Positions 19,073 through 29,993 are shown, counted from the first letter of the stretch. The stretch: DNA of 64,000 nucleotides from Acidobacteriota bacterium (GCA_025463135.1 JAOAPY010000051.1:124001-188000); one strand, 5' to 3'. Made by a program: numbers and translations. The notes: generated from the sequence alone by a model not told the origin.

Positions 19073-19558
19073 ATGACGACGACAACCGAATGGCATCGCG
19101 ACGATTACTCGATCAGCACCGATCGGGCAAACCTCGACGTCGCGCTAATCCACCAGTACTTGTCCACCTCGACCTACTGGGCCACCGGCCGGAAGATCCA
19201 GGTCGTGCAACGCTCCATCGATAACTCTTTTTGCTTTGGTCTGTACAAGGTTGAGGCTGAAGGCAATCGCCGGCAGGTTGGTTTTGCGCGCGTAGTAACC
19301 GACTATGCCACGTTTGCCTGGCTGGCAGATGTTTTTATTCTTGAAGCGCACCGCGGTCGGGGTTTGGGGAAATGGCTGAGTGAGGTAATCATCTCCCATC
19401 CGGACTTACAAGGCTTTCGCCGCTGGGTCCTGGCGACAAAAGACGCGCATGAGCTCTACAGGCGAGTGGGTTTTCGTGAACTCCACCGCCCGGAACGCTG
19501 GATGGAGCGACCGGATCCGAATATGCAGGAGAACCCTGATTACTGGCACGTGACTTAG
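19073..19558 (+). CDS. GNAT-family N-acetyltransferase
   Basis: 161 residues from the ATG at 19073. Acetyl-CoA binding motif A is clear: LADVFILEAHRGRGLGKWL (R-G-x-G-L/K), followed by motif B-like WVLATKDAHELYRRVGFREL. The ending ERWMERPDP is common in one uncharacterised GNAT subgroup. The substrate is unknown. It follows eno after a decayed repeat and precedes a zinc-ribbon gene by 18 bases. Confidence 0.88.
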   Translation: MTTTTEWHRDDYSISTDRANLDVALIHQYLSTSTYWATGRKIQVVQRSIDNSFCFGLYKVEAEGNRRQVGFARVVTDYATFAWLADVFILEAHRGRGLGKWLSEVIISHPDLQGFRRWVLATKDAHELYRRVGFRELHRPERWMERPDPNMQENPDYWHVT

Positions 19559-19576
19559 CTACAGGGATCGAGCTCG

Positions 19577-19804
19577 ATGATTTCATTCTTCTTCATCATC
19601 GGTACGAACTTTTTCAGCTGGGGCTCGGAACCTTTGCCGGCCCAGATGCGTTGTGGCCATTGCGGCACCGTCGGAAATTTCATAAAGAAAACCGGCATGC
19701 GTTTCATTACGCTTTTCTTCATCGTCCCGATCGTGCCCATCAGCGGCGTAAAGAATATGATGCAGTGTCAAACGTGCGGCACGAAATATCACACCAACCC
19801 TTGA
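19577..19804 (+). CDS. Small zinc-ribbon protein (zinc_ribbon_15-like)
   Basis: 75 residues beginning MISFFFIIGTNFFSWG, typical of a small family with the pattern FFIIGT ... CxxC ... TLFFIPxxP ... CxxC. The two zinc knuckles are MRCGHCG and MQCQTCGTKY, separated by a hydrophobic stretch (FITLFFIVPIVPIS). Function is unknown. It is squeezed between the GNAT gene and gpmI and is probably co-transcribed with them. Confidence 0.75.
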   Translation: MISFFFIIGTNFFSWGSEPLPAQMRCGHCGTVGNFIKKTGMRFITLFFIVPIVPISGVKNMMQCQTCGTKYHTNP

Positions 19805-19815
19805 GCCAAAGCAAA

Positions 19816-21369
<1,554 letters not shown>

Positions 21370-21379
21370 TTATCGGAAG

Positions 21380-22411
21380 GTGAGTTTCAATCCGCAGAAC
21401 ATCCTTGTCATTGACTTCGGCCAGCTTGGCGACGTAGTGCTCAGCTTACCGGCGCTGCGCGCGATTCGCGAACGGTTTCCCCAGGCAAAAATCACTGTGG
21501 CGGTCGGCAAGCCCGGCGCCGAGGTCGTCAACCTTTCCGGATACACCAGCACCACGCTGGTAGTGGATCGCGTCGCTTTACGCGATGGACCAAAGTTGGT
21601 TTCGCTGGGGAAGATTCTGAACTTCGTGAAAAAAGTGAGGCAGCAGAAGTTTGATTTCGTAATCGACCTGCACAGTTTGTCCGAGACGAATCTGCTTGGC
21701 TTTCTCTCCGGCGCACCAAAACGCCTTTACTCACGCCGGCCCGGACGCTCGCTCGATTTTCTTGGCAACTTTAGTCCGCGTCCTCCGGTTGAGAATGATC
21801 ATCGCACGCGACATCTAATCGATCGTTACCTGGACGTTCTGGGTCCGCTGGGAGTGACCAACGCCGAACGCCGCCCGCGTTTGCCAACTCGATCGAGCGA
21901 CGACAACTTCATCGACAAACTGCTGAAAAAAGAAAAAGCCGACGCCGGCTCACCTTTGATCGGACTGTTTCCGGGGGCCGGCCACAACAGCCGGCGTTGG
22001 CCGCTGGAAAAGTTTGCCGAACTCGCGGAGTATCTGGTGCGCAATGATGGCGTCCGCCCCATCGTGTTTGCCGGACCAGAGGAGCGCCCTCTCATCCCGC
22101 AAATGAAAAGGTTGTTTCCCAAATCGACTATCATTCTTGACAAGCTGACGATCCCACAGCTGGCGGCGGCGCAGGCGCGTTTGGCGGTGTTGGTGTCTAA
22201 CGATACAGGTCCGATGCATATTGCCGCGGCGGTCGGTACGCCGGTGGTCCTGCTGCTGGATCGACGCGCGCCGGAAAGCTATATTCCACTGGGTGATCAA
22301 CACCGCGTTATCTATAGCAGTACCATTTCTGAAATAACCCTTGATGAGGTTTACGCGGTAACGCGGGCTTTGCTCGCGGGCGGACGCACGGCGAGTTTGT
22401 TCGCGAGTTGA
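21380..22411 (+). CDS. Glycosyltransferase family 9 (heptosyltransferase-like)
   Basis: 343 residues of the ADP-heptose:LPS heptosyltransferase superfamily, acting at the inner face of the inner membrane on lipopolysaccharide core or other glycans. N-terminal half FGQLGDVVLSLPALRAIRERFP; C-terminal nucleotide-sugar site with LFPGAGHNSRRWPLEKFAEL, PIVFAGPEERPL and VSNDTGPMHIAAAVGTPVV. GTG start immediately after a GGAAG sequence, an unusually tight spacing, but no better start exists. It follows gpmI by 10 bases. Confidence 0.9.
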   Translation: MSFNPQNILVIDFGQLGDVVLSLPALRAIRERFPQAKITVAVGKPGAEVVNLSGYTSTTLVVDRVALRDGPKLVSLGKILNFVKKVRQQKFDFVIDLHSLSETNLLGFLSGAPKRLYSRRPGRSLDFLGNFSPRPPVENDHRTRHLIDRYLDVLGPLGVTNAERRPRLPTRSSDDNFIDKLLKKEKADAGSPLIGLFPGAGHNSRRWPLEKFAELAEYLVRNDGVRPIVFAGPEERPLIPQMKRLFPKSTIILDKLTIPQLAAAQARLAVLVSNDTGPMHIAAAVGTPVVLLLDRRAPESYIPLGDQHRVIYSSTISEITLDEVYAVTRALLAGGRTASLFAS

Positions 22412-22429
22412 AAAATCGCGGTAACGAAA

Positions 22430-24088
22430 ATGAAGCAGAGCCACTTACTAAATCGCTGGTTGGCGGCTCTGACATTCACCGTCGTATTGATCGTCGCCAT
22501 CGTGATAAGCGCAGGCGCTTTTCGCTCTCGCCCAACCTCCCCATCTCAAGGTCACGAACCTGATCAAGAAACAGCCCGCTTCGCAACGACGAATGAAAAG
22601 GAAGTCAGCGCGAGTGCGGCATCTTCCAGCGACGCCGAGCTTGCACTCCAAATTAATCAGACAATCGATACCAGTAATTTCACATCCGCGCGCTGGGGAG
22701 TTTGTGTAATCTCGTTGCGGAATGGGCGCGTGCTTTATGCGCGCAATGCGGACAAACTCTTCACTCCGGCTTCCAATATGAAGATTTACACGACGGCGAT
22801 CGCGCTCGATCAACTGGGCGCAAGCTATCGTTGGCGTACATCCGTCTATGCAAAGGCACCGGCGGGGGTTGACGGCGTTATTAGCGGCGACCTGACTCTG
22901 TACGGTCGCGGCGCTCCGGATCTCAGCTCCCGGCCCGGCAAAGAAGCGCCGGCCTCGCTGGTCCAACTGGCCGAGTCGTTGTATCAACGCGGCGTGCGTC
23001 ATATCAACGGCAACGTGGTCGGTGATGAAAGTTACTTTCGCGGCGAACCCTGGGGCGATGGCTGGCAGTGGAATGATATTCAATGGTATTTCGGGGCCGA
23101 ACCCAGCGCGCTTTCGATTGACGATAATGAAGTCGATGTCGAGATCAAACCATCGGCTGCCGCCAATCAGCCACCGGTTGCGCGGCTTAGCAGCGAGCAG
23201 CCCGATCTAAAACTTACCAGTGATATTGATCTCACAAAATCCGGAGAGCCAATGACGGTGGGCATCCATCGCGGCTTGTCGGACAACAACTTCCATGTTT
23301 GGGGCGAGTTTCCTGCGGGTAGCAGGAGCTTTGGCGCGCGGCTCTCTATTCACGATCCGGCGCGGCTGGCAGCCGGTCTTTTCATCGCTGCCTTGCAGGC
23401 GCGCGGCATTACCGTCGCGGGTGAAATACGCACGCGAGACTTTCGCACGGCGCAGAGTCAACGTTTCAATCCTTCGCAAGCCAACGAACTCACCTATGTC
23501 TTGAGTCGGCCGTTGGACGAGATTGTGCGGGCCACCAACAAAGAAAGCATTAATCTCAATGCCGAGTTAATCCTGCGGACACTGGGCCGGGAACGCGGTG
23601 ATCAGGCTCCTGATGCCGATCCACACCGGACCCACGAACGAGGTGATGACGAAGCGGGACTGGCAGTAGTCCGGCAGTGGCTGGACCGTAAGGCCATTAC
23701 GACAAAGAACCTTGCCCTCCATGATGGCTCTGGCCTTTCACGACTTGATCTGGTAACTCCGGAAACGACGGCGAGACTCTTACAGGCAACAACACAAACT
23801 GCCACGGCTGCGATATTTCGCGCTTCCCTCCCCGTAGCCGGGACAGACGGGACGCTTCGTGGCCGCCTGCGTTCATATAAAGATCGGGTTTGGGCCAAGA
23901 CCGGTTCGCTCACCTACGACAACTCGCTTTCCGGGTATCTGGCCACCGCGGACGGCACCGAACTCGCGTTTTCAATCATGTGCAATGACCAGACCAGCCG
24001 AGCCGGCAGCATCCAGCTAATAGACAAGATTGTCGAGACTCTTGCTAACTATTCACCAGGTAAACCTCCAAAAGCCCCCAAAAGTTAG
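22430..24088 (+). CDS. dacB: D-alanyl-D-alanine carboxypeptidase/endopeptidase (PBP4, S13)
   Basis: Periplasmic peptidoglycan hydrolase of peptidase family S13. 552 residues: N-terminal signal anchor (about 9-30), low-complexity linker, then the penicillin-binding fold with the three active-site motifs: SxxK as PASNMK (S115, K118), SxN as KESINLNAE, and KTG as AKTGSLTYDNSLSGYL. The large insert between SxxK and SxN is typical of PBP4. It starts 18 bases after the GT9 gene and probably shares its transcript. Confidence 0.94.
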   Translation: MKQSHLLNRWLAALTFTVVLIVAIVISAGAFRSRPTSPSQGHEPDQETARFATTNEKEVSASAASSSDAELALQINQTIDTSNFTSARWGVCVISLRNGRVLYARNADKLFTPASNMKIYTTAIALDQLGASYRWRTSVYAKAPAGVDGVISGDLTLYGRGAPDLSSRPGKEAPASLVQLAESLYQRGVRHINGNVVGDESYFRGEPWGDGWQWNDIQWYFGAEPSALSIDDNEVDVEIKPSAAANQPPVARLSSEQPDLKLTSDIDLTKSGEPMTVGIHRGLSDNNFHVWGEFPAGSRSFGARLSIHDPARLAAGLFIAALQARGITVAGEIRTRDFRTAQSQRFNPSQANELTYVLSRPLDEIVRATNKESINLNAELILRTLGRERGDQAPDADPHRTHERGDDEAGLAVVRQWLDRKAITTKNLALHDGSGLSRLDLVTPETTARLLQATTQTATAAIFRASLPVAGTDGTLRGRLRSYKDRVWAKTGSLTYDNSLSGYLATADGTELAFSIMCNDQTSRAGSIQLIDKIVETLANYSPGKPPKAPKS

Positions 24089-24262
24089 AGTTTTGAGCCC
24101 GAGACGTTCAATGTTTAGTGTAGACAAACCGTGTTCAACGCGGTAACATGCCTTTGCCGCCTATCGCGGCTGTTCGTTCCTCCGCCTTAAGGGGAACTCC
24201 TCACGCCAAAAAATCCTTTATGTGTCCCGAGAATCCCTCTCGTAAAGACAGGAGAACTGAGT

Positions 24263-25429
24263 ATGTTAAAGCCGAAATTCCCTGCCAGCTTGATGCTGTT
24301 AGTACTTAGCGTTCTGGTATTCCACTCCGGCGCTTCGGCGCAGAATAATCTCACCGCCAAAGCAAACAGCGTTCAGCCGGTGGCCCCCGCCGTTGAAAGT
24401 GACCGCCTAAAAGACGGTCTAGCTGGTCCGGTGCGTCGGGTACGCACGGAAGTCGCGAAACTCTCGATGGCCAACGGCAAGCCGGTTGAAGATAAGCATG
24501 TGGTGCTCGAGACGGCGTCGTACGATATCAAGGGTGGCAAGACTGAGAATCAGTACTTTCCTGTCGCCGGATCCACGCTGACCGGCAAGGAAGTCTATAA
24601 GTATGACGAAAAGGGAAACATCAGCGAGATGACTCTACTCAACAGTGATGGTTCGCTGTTGGGCAAGGAAGTCTACAAGTACGACTACGACTCTGTCGGT
24701 AATTGGACCAGGATGACAACCTCGGTAGCAGTCGTCGAGGGTGGAAAGGTTACTTTCGAACCCAGCGAAGTTACCTATCGATCGATCATGTACTACCTGG
24801 ACGAGAACATGTTAAAGATGGCCCAGCCGGTTGCCTCATCGATCAATGCCGAGGCCAACGCAGCAGCGCCGAAGCCGGCAAAGGTTGAAAGCAAACCGCA
24901 GCCTGACTCTCCTTCAGAAAACAAGTCTCAAGCGGTTAACAAACCCGCCGGAAACCAGGTGGCTGCCGCGAGTAACAAAACCGCTCTGATGCTTCCCTCT
25001 GTCAACAGCACGACGAGCAAATCCAATGCTGGTAATTCGAGTGTGCTGGCAAGCAACAACGCTGCGCCCACTTCCGCAAAGGGAACCGTGGTTGAACTCG
25101 AATCCGCACCACCGCCAGCCGTTCCGTCGCCGAAACCGTTACTAAAGCCTGTCTCCGGCGGTGTCCTCAATGGTAAGGCAGTTACGCTGCCCACTCCTAC
25201 TTATCCGGACGCCGCCAGGCGAATGCGCACCGGCGGTCTGGTCACAATCGAAGTAGTGGTGGATGAAAACGGAAAAGTAATTTCCGCCCAGGCCACCAGT
25301 GGCCCGGCCATCCTTCGTGACGTGGCCCTGCAGGCCGCACTCAAGGCCAGGTTCTCGCCAACTATGCTTTCCGGCCAGCCGGTGAAAGTCACCGGCGTGA
25401 TTAATTACAAATTCTCCCTGTCTCAGTAA
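24263..25429 (+). CDS. Secreted TonB-C-domain protein with YD-like repeats
   Basis: 388 residues: signal peptide (about 1-26, ending SGASA-QNN), two related segments KEVYKYDEKGNISEMTLLN and KEVYKYDYDSVGNWTRM that look like YD/RHS-type beta repeats, a long S/A/N/K/P-rich linker, and a C-terminal TonB domain (TPTYPDAARRMRTGGLVTIEVVVDENGKVISAQ, ending VKVTGVINYKFSLS). It has no ExbB/D partners here. Such TonB-C proteins are numerous in this type of genome and need not energise a transporter. Good ribosome site AGGAGAA. Confidence 0.85.
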   Translation: MLKPKFPASLMLLVLSVLVFHSGASAQNNLTAKANSVQPVAPAVESDRLKDGLAGPVRRVRTEVAKLSMANGKPVEDKHVVLETASYDIKGGKTENQYFPVAGSTLTGKEVYKYDEKGNISEMTLLNSDGSLLGKEVYKYDYDSVGNWTRMTTSVAVVEGGKVTFEPSEVTYRSIMYYLDENMLKMAQPVASSINAEANAAAPKPAKVESKPQPDSPSENKSQAVNKPAGNQVAAASNKTALMLPSVNSTTSKSNAGNSSVLASNNAAPTSAKGTVVELESAPPPAVPSPKPLLKPVSGGVLNGKAVTLPTPTYPDAARRMRTGGLVTIEVVVDENGKVISAQATSGPAILRDVALQAALKARFSPTMLSGQPVKVTGVINYKFSLSQ

Positions 25430-25516
25430 TCGCCAACCGGAGTCGCACTCGGGGCGCTCGTTCCCGGTGCGTCTCCTTCATCCCCGATTGACTCTTCGAC
25501 TCAAAAGGATCAGACC

Positions 25517-26485
25517 ATGGCACTAACAGGACACCTTAGCGACCTCTCGCTTTCGGAATTGATCGAATTTTTCTGCAATCAGCGCAAGACCGGCTGCCTC
25601 AACGTTCTTTACCCACAGGGGCACGGTTCTTTTTACCTGCAAACCGGATCCGTCGTGGATGCGAAGATTGGTGTGCTGCGGGGAATTGACGCCGTCTACT
25701 ACGCGTTGACCTTGCCCAATGCGGCATTCGAGTTCAAGAGCTCGGCGGAAACTCCCGAGCGAACCATCAACCAGCCCTGGACGCAGGTGGTCCTCGAAGG
25801 CCTCAGGCGATTGGATGAAGGAATTACGCCAACTGACGCTTTCCCAGACGGCCCACTACCAGATGAGAGCGCCGAAGTAATGCCCGGCAGTCAGAGTGAA
25901 GTTTCCCAATCGCGAAATGCCGCAGTTGGTGTTCCTTCTTTTCTGGCAGCGCCTGGCTCAAGTTCTGTAGGCAGCAGAAAACCATTGATCGCCGGCGCCG
26001 TCGCAGTGGCAATTCTTGCCAGTGTAGTAGTAATTGGAGTGCCGGCCGGATGGTATCGACGGAATAAGCCTGTGGTGACCGCACCTCAGAACGTCGAGGT
26101 CGCTGCGGCAGTGCAGCCAGTAGCTAACCCTGCTCCGGCTGACACCTCGCCTACTTCTCCGGTGGTGGATACACATGCTGCCGAAGCAGCCGCACTGGCG
26201 GCAAAGCACCAGCGTGAAAAAGAGCGAGCCAAAGTCCGCGAAGCCAACTCTGCAGCCGAGAGCGCCGCAGCACATCCAGGCGCCACCGTCACACCGCCGA
26301 CTGCGAGCAACAATCCTGAAAGCAAACCCGGACCAAAGAAAGTAACTGTCCAGGTTAGCTATGACGAGTCGGGCCGTGTGACCCAGGCTTCAGGCGCGGA
26401 TCCCACCGCGGTCCGCATTGCGAGGCAGAGGCACTTTCCTCCAGGCAAAGCAGGATCGGCGAGTATCACAATCTCGATGAACTGA
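25517..26485 (+). CDS. DUF4388 protein with membrane anchor and truncated TonB-C-like tail
   Basis: 322 residues. The N-terminal DUF4388 (PATAN-like) domain, about 1-100, reads GHLSDLSLSELIEFFCNQRKTGCLNV and GSFYLQTGSVVDAKIG; this domain is found in bacterial signalling and gliding proteins. A transmembrane helix follows at about 155-178 (LIAGAVAVAILASVVVIGVPAGW), then an A/P-rich linker and a short tail KKVTVQVSYDESGRVTQASG that matches only the beginning of a TonB-C domain. The N-terminal domain would be cytoplasmic. It stands 87 bases after the TonB-C gene on the same strand. Confidence 0.82.
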   Translation: MALTGHLSDLSLSELIEFFCNQRKTGCLNVLYPQGHGSFYLQTGSVVDAKIGVLRGIDAVYYALTLPNAAFEFKSSAETPERTINQPWTQVVLEGLRRLDEGITPTDAFPDGPLPDESAEVMPGSQSEVSQSRNAAVGVPSFLAAPGSSSVGSRKPLIAGAVAVAILASVVVIGVPAGWYRRNKPVVTAPQNVEVAAAVQPVANPAPADTSPTSPVVDTHAAEAAALAAKHQREKERAKVREANSAAESAAAHPGATVTPPTASNNPESKPGPKKVTVQVSYDESGRVTQASGADPTAVRIARQRHFPPGKAGSASITISMN

Positions 26486-26489
26486 AGAA

Positions 26490-26728
26490 GCGGAAAGAGC
26501 AAAGAGGTAAGGGCAAAGAGCTGTTCAGCGCCTCTTCGCCCTTCGCTCTTTGCTCTTTGCCCTTGCCCTCTGCCCTTCGCTCTTCGCTCTTCGCCCTTCG
26601 CCCTTCGCTCTTTGCCCTTGCCCTCTGCCCTTTGCCCTTCGCTCTTTGCTCTTCGCCCTTCGCCCTTCGCTCTTTGCTCTTCGCCCTTTGCTCTTCGCCC
26701 TTCGCTCTTTGCTCTTTGCCCTTCGCCC
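26490..26728. repeat. Heptamer tandem tract with inverted arm
   Basis: From about 26522 to 26728 the plus strand is built from degenerate 7-base units TTYGCYC (TTCGCCC, TTCGCTC, TTTGCTC, TTTGCCC), about 28 copies with a few slips such as CCTTGCCCTCTG. At 26490-26516 the opposite-strand version (GAAAGAGCAAAGAGG, AGGGCAAAGAGC) appears, so the start can fold back. It lies between two convergent genes and ends at the stop codon of the M20 gene. Frames through it give only R-A-K-G/S-E-E-Q-type repeats and are not believed. Confidence 0.85.
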
Positions 26729-27979
26729 CTACTCTTTTCCCAAGCCAACCATTCCCAACATCACCAGCAGCACCCGTTGCAGTCCCAACTCTCGCCCACG
26801 TGGATCGTACCACTCATCAAGCGTGTGAGAATTGCCGGAGGTGCCGCCCGCGCCCAGTGTGATGGCGGGAATGCCCAGCGAGATGGGAATATTTGAGTCG
26901 GTTGACGCCTGGTCCATGATGGGAGTATTGCCGAGGCTGCGCGTAGCCTCAGCCGCGATTTCGACGATTAAAGAAGTAGGTGAGGTTTCGCCACCGGGGC
27001 GGTCCCCTATGAGTTGTAGATCGGCTTCGAGGGGTAACCCTCCCCTTCGACTGCTGCGATTCTCATCATCCGCCGCTTCACAGACCGCGCGACGAAAGAA
27101 AGCATCAAGGCGCAGCAATTCCGCACTTGAAGCCGAGCGCAAGTCCACATCCATGCCGGCTTCCTGGGGAATCACATTCACGCCGGCACCACCCTCGATT
27201 CGCCCGACGTTAAATGTCGTACGCGGATCCCGCGGAGCCGGATACGAAATTAGTCTGGCGATGGCGCGACCTATTGCATGCACTGGATTTGCCGTTCCGA
27301 AATCGCCCCATGAATGTCCGCCTCTGCCGGCAAAACGGACTCGATACCGGCGTGAAGCAAGCGCCGCGTTGGTTATGCGATCGACGCCCGGTCCATCCAG
27401 ACTCAGAAAGGCACTGATCTGTTTGGCCCACTGTCCCCCGCTGAACAGGTGACGCACCCCCCGCAGGTTGCCTTCTCCTTCTTCACCCACCGTGCCAACA
27501 AAAAGAAGCGAACCCTCAGTCGTAATACGCTCGCTTTGCAGTGCGCGATTCAAAGCCATCAGAGCGGCCAGCCCGCAGCCATCATCCGACACACCAGGGG
27601 CCAGCAATCTGCTTCCCTCCGTCCTCACGGTGGAATCTGTTTCAGGTGGGAATACTGTATCCAGATGTGCGGTTACAGCCAGCAGCGGCGTTAGCGAGCG
27701 CCCTTTACGCAAAGCTATACAGTTGCCTTCTTCGTCAATGGCAGCCTCAGCGAGGCCATCGGCTCGAAGTCTTTCGCAAAGGTAGTGTGCACGTTCCTGT
27801 TCACCGAAAGGAGGCGCAGGAATCGAACAAATACCTATGTGCTCTTCGGTAATTTCTTCAGCGTGTTCGGCGAAAAATTCAAGAGCACGCCGCACAATAT
27901 CGGTTTGCCCCAGTTCCTGAACAATGTGTTTCGCTGTTTGAGTTGAAGTAGAAGACATCCGATGTGGGAGCGAAGACAT
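26729..27979 (-). CDS. M20-family metallopeptidase (PepT/dipeptidase-like)
   Basis: Dinuclear zinc exopeptidase, 416 residues, cytoplasmic. Motifs: AVTAHLDTVFP (first zinc ligand with catalytic Asp), APGVSDDGCGLAALMA (bridging Asp), FVGTVGEEGEGNLRG (general-base Glu and ligand), DLRSASSAELLRLD, and C-terminal GAGGTSGNSHTLDEWYD (last His). A lid/dimerisation domain occupies roughly 200-310. Two ATGs, 27979 and 27958, are possible. The leuA-like gene is upstream on the same strand with a 127-base gap. Confidence 0.92.
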   Translation of the reverse strand: MSSLPHRMSSTSTQTAKHIVQELGQTDIVRRALEFFAEHAEEITEEHIGICSIPAPPFGEQERAHYLCERLRADGLAEAAIDEEGNCIALRKGRSLTPLLAVTAHLDTVFPPETDSTVRTEGSRLLAPGVSDDGCGLAALMALNRALQSERITTEGSLLFVGTVGEEGEGNLRGVRHLFSGGQWAKQISAFLSLDGPGVDRITNAALASRRYRVRFAGRGGHSWGDFGTANPVHAIGRAIARLISYPAPRDPRTTFNVGRIEGGAGVNVIPQEAGMDVDLRSASSAELLRLDAFFRRAVCEAADDENRSSRRGGLPLEADLQLIGDRPGGETSPTSLIVEIAAEATRSLGNTPIMDQASTDSNIPISLGIPAITLGAGGTSGNSHTLDEWYDPRGRELGLQRVLLVMLGMVGLGKE

Positions 27980-28106
27980 TCCTTGTCAGTGAATCTCAGC
28001 GTCCGGAAAAAATTCAAGATGCGTGGGAGGCTGCTTTACCATCACAATTCCAGATGCGAATCGAATGAAATCAAGGTTGAAATGAACCCACTCCAGAAAT
28101 TAACGT

Positions 28107-29336
28107 TTACACCAATTGCCGAATGTCGTCTTCAGCCATTACGCCTGATGACTCCTTGGCGCGTTGATAGATGCGATTGACGCGTTCATCACTGGGTTCA
28201 AAGCCGCGTTTCTCCAGCCAGTAAATCACATTCGATTTGCCGCTCATGGGACCAATCTCGATTAGCTGCTCCAGGCCGAAAATTCCAGCCGGCACTCCTG
28301 AATAAACCATGTCGGCCAGTTGTCGATCGCCTTTTCGATAACTCTTGATTACGGCTGCCGCATGCACGCCGGTAGCCGTGCGAAAAGCATCGCGGCCGAA
28401 AACAGGATAGTTGTATGGGATGGACCAGCCGCAGGCCTCGGCTGCCACTTTACAGTACTCGCCCAGTCGTGACACATCGTTATCAATCCAGCCCATCAGT
28501 TTGAAATTCACCAGCAGCTGGTCCATGGGTGCATTGCCGACCCGCTCGCCCATTCCCAGTGCTGAACCGTGAACCTGATCGGCGCCGCCCTCGATCGCGG
28601 CTATGGAATTGATTACACCCAGGCCGCGGTCCTGGTGTCCGTGCCAATCCAGGCGCACGTTTCCGCCCTGTTCTTCAATAATTTTTTTAACAAACCTGAC
28701 CACCGCGCGCGCTCCATCCGGAGTGGAATGGCCCACCGTGTCACACACACATACGGCGCGCGCGCCGCAACGAATCGCCGCGGTATAAAGCGCGCGAATT
28801 GTTTCCGGCTGGGCGCGGGTCGTGTCCTCAGTCACGTACATCACTGGAAGACCTTCGCCTACCGCAAACGACACCGCGTCTTCAGTGATCTTCAGCAACT
28901 GGTCCAGGGTCCAGCCTTCAGCAAAAAAGCGAATGGAAGACGAACCGATGAAAGTGCACGCTTCGATGGGGATGCCGGCCCGCTGCGAGATTTCAACGAT
29001 GGGAGTAATGTCGTTACGGTGGGTGCGAGCCGCGCAGTTGGGACGAATTTTAAGTTTCTTTTCGCCGATTTCGCGCGCCAGGCGTTCCACTCCGGCTGCA
29101 TGGGTGCCGCCCGCTCCCGGTAAGCCAATATCCGCTGTATCTATATTCAAGGCTTCCATCAAGTGCAGCAACGCGATCTTCTTCTCGACTGTTGGTTCGC
29201 AGACCGAAGGCGATTGCAGACCGTCACGCAGCGTCTCATCGTCGAAGCCGATGTGCCGGTTCGGCGCCGGCAGCGCCGGTGCAACCGTGTTCCAGTCGTA
29301 GACCAAGTCTCCACGCGACAATTCTTCCTGCGACAA
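28107..29336 (-). CDS. LeuA/HMGL-family enzyme (2-isopropylmalate synthase-like), no regulatory domain
   Basis: About 409 residues. A TIM-barrel DRE-TIM acyltransferase/lyase: FDDETLRDGLQSP at the barrel start (catalytic D-E-T-x-R-D-G), IGLPGAGG, CVCDTVGHSTPDGA, metal-binding HGHQDRGLGVINSIAAIEGGA and GMGERVGNAPMDQLLV. The LeuA C-terminal leucine-binding domain is absent; instead there is a roughly 100-residue communication-type tail. It could be an isopropylmalate, homocitrate or citramalate synthase, and the sequence alone does not decide. I prefer the TTG at 29336, 6 bases after GGAGGT, over the TTG at 29342 that touches it. Confidence 0.85.
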   Translation of the reverse strand: MSQEELSRGDLVYDWNTVAPALPAPNRHIGFDDETLRDGLQSPSVCEPTVEKKIALLHLMEALNIDTADIGLPGAGGTHAAGVERLAREIGEKKLKIRPNCAARTHRNDITPIVEISQRAGIPIEACTFIGSSSIRFFAEGWTLDQLLKITEDAVSFAVGEGLPVMYVTEDTTRAQPETIRALYTAAIRCGARAVCVCDTVGHSTPDGARAVVRFVKKIIEEQGGNVRLDWHGHQDRGLGVINSIAAIEGGADQVHGSALGMGERVGNAPMDQLLVNFKLMGWIDNDVSRLGEYCKVAAEACGWSIPYNYPVFGRDAFRTATGVHAAAVIKSYRKGDRQLADMVYSGVPAGIFGLEQLIEIGPMSGKSNVIYWLEKRGFEPSDERVNRIYQRAKESSGVMAEDDIRQLV

Positions 29337-29342
29337 AGCCAA

Positions 29343-29993
29343 ACCTCCAGCGGGTAAACCCTTGACAGCGATCCGTTCAACCGCGTTCGATTACAACAAC
29401 CGCCGAATTGAAAGTCAAGAAATGGAGGTGCGGATGACGACGTGTGAAGCGGCCTTCATTTTATGCTGGGAGGCGACCCCAGTGGCGAGTAGCTCGCCCC
29501 CTGTCGGCGCTGAAGACCGAGCCAAAAATTACCATCAACCACGGGTTGTTCTTCGTAATTCCCACCGAGAAGAGTTCCAAATGTGACGCCAACCAAAGCG
29601 ATTTCTATCTGTACTACCAGACTTTCAAATCTCCGGACGGTAAAAAGTTCCGGCTGCAAACGAAGAGTGATAACAAAAGGACGCCGGAATTTGAGAATGC
29701 GTTTTTGAACCAGTTGTTCGAGAATCCGATCGTAGCAGATCTGCTATCCAGCCAGGATGCCTCCTGTGGCGCCGCGGGCTTTGGCAAGGGCAACGGTTCG
29801 GAGGAACCACCAGCATAATGATAGGTGGACAGAGAGCGTAAAGTGATTTTTCACAAAGCGACGCGAACATCGCGGCCGCCGCAAGGCAACAAAACTCAGC
29901 AGTGCTTTTGACGTGCCGCAATGTCCTGTTATAGCCTCTCAGGTTTTAGAGAATGGGGTATTGCTGTCCGCTAGTTAAGCGTACCGAGAGGGA
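29343..29993. other. Intergenic region with one doubtful small gene
   Basis: Contains the upstream region of the leftward leuA-like gene and one weak candidate gene (29444-29818). A short palindrome GGCGAG-TAG-CTCGCC lies at about 29483-29497. The stretch 29819-29993 shows no gene or clear repeat. Confidence 0.4.
29444..29818 (+). CDS. Hypothetical protein, uncertain
   Basis: A 124-codon frame from GTG. The N-terminal third runs through a palindromic, repeat-like stretch (about 29483-29497) and looks unnatural. The C-terminal part (ITINHGLFFVIPTEK, FYLYYQTFKSPDGKKFRLQTKSD, FENAFLNQLFENP) reads like real protein. It may be a small secreted or cytosolic protein with a later start, or the tail of a decayed gene. 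No family recognised. GGAGGTG at 29425-29431 would fit an ATG at 29434 in another frame better than this GTG. Confidence 0.3.
   Translation: MKRPSFYAGRRPQWRVARPLSALKTEPKITINHGLFFVIPTEKSSKCDANQSDFYLYYQTFKSPDGKKFRLQTKSDNKRTPEFENAFLNQLFENPIVADLLSSQDASCGAAGFGKGNGSEEPPA

Noticed and set aside
26466-26896. Overlapping 90-130-codon frames in the heptamer tract
   Set aside because: They exist only because a 7-base repeat avoids stops in several frames; products are pure R/A/K/E/G/Q or L/F/A/P repeats.
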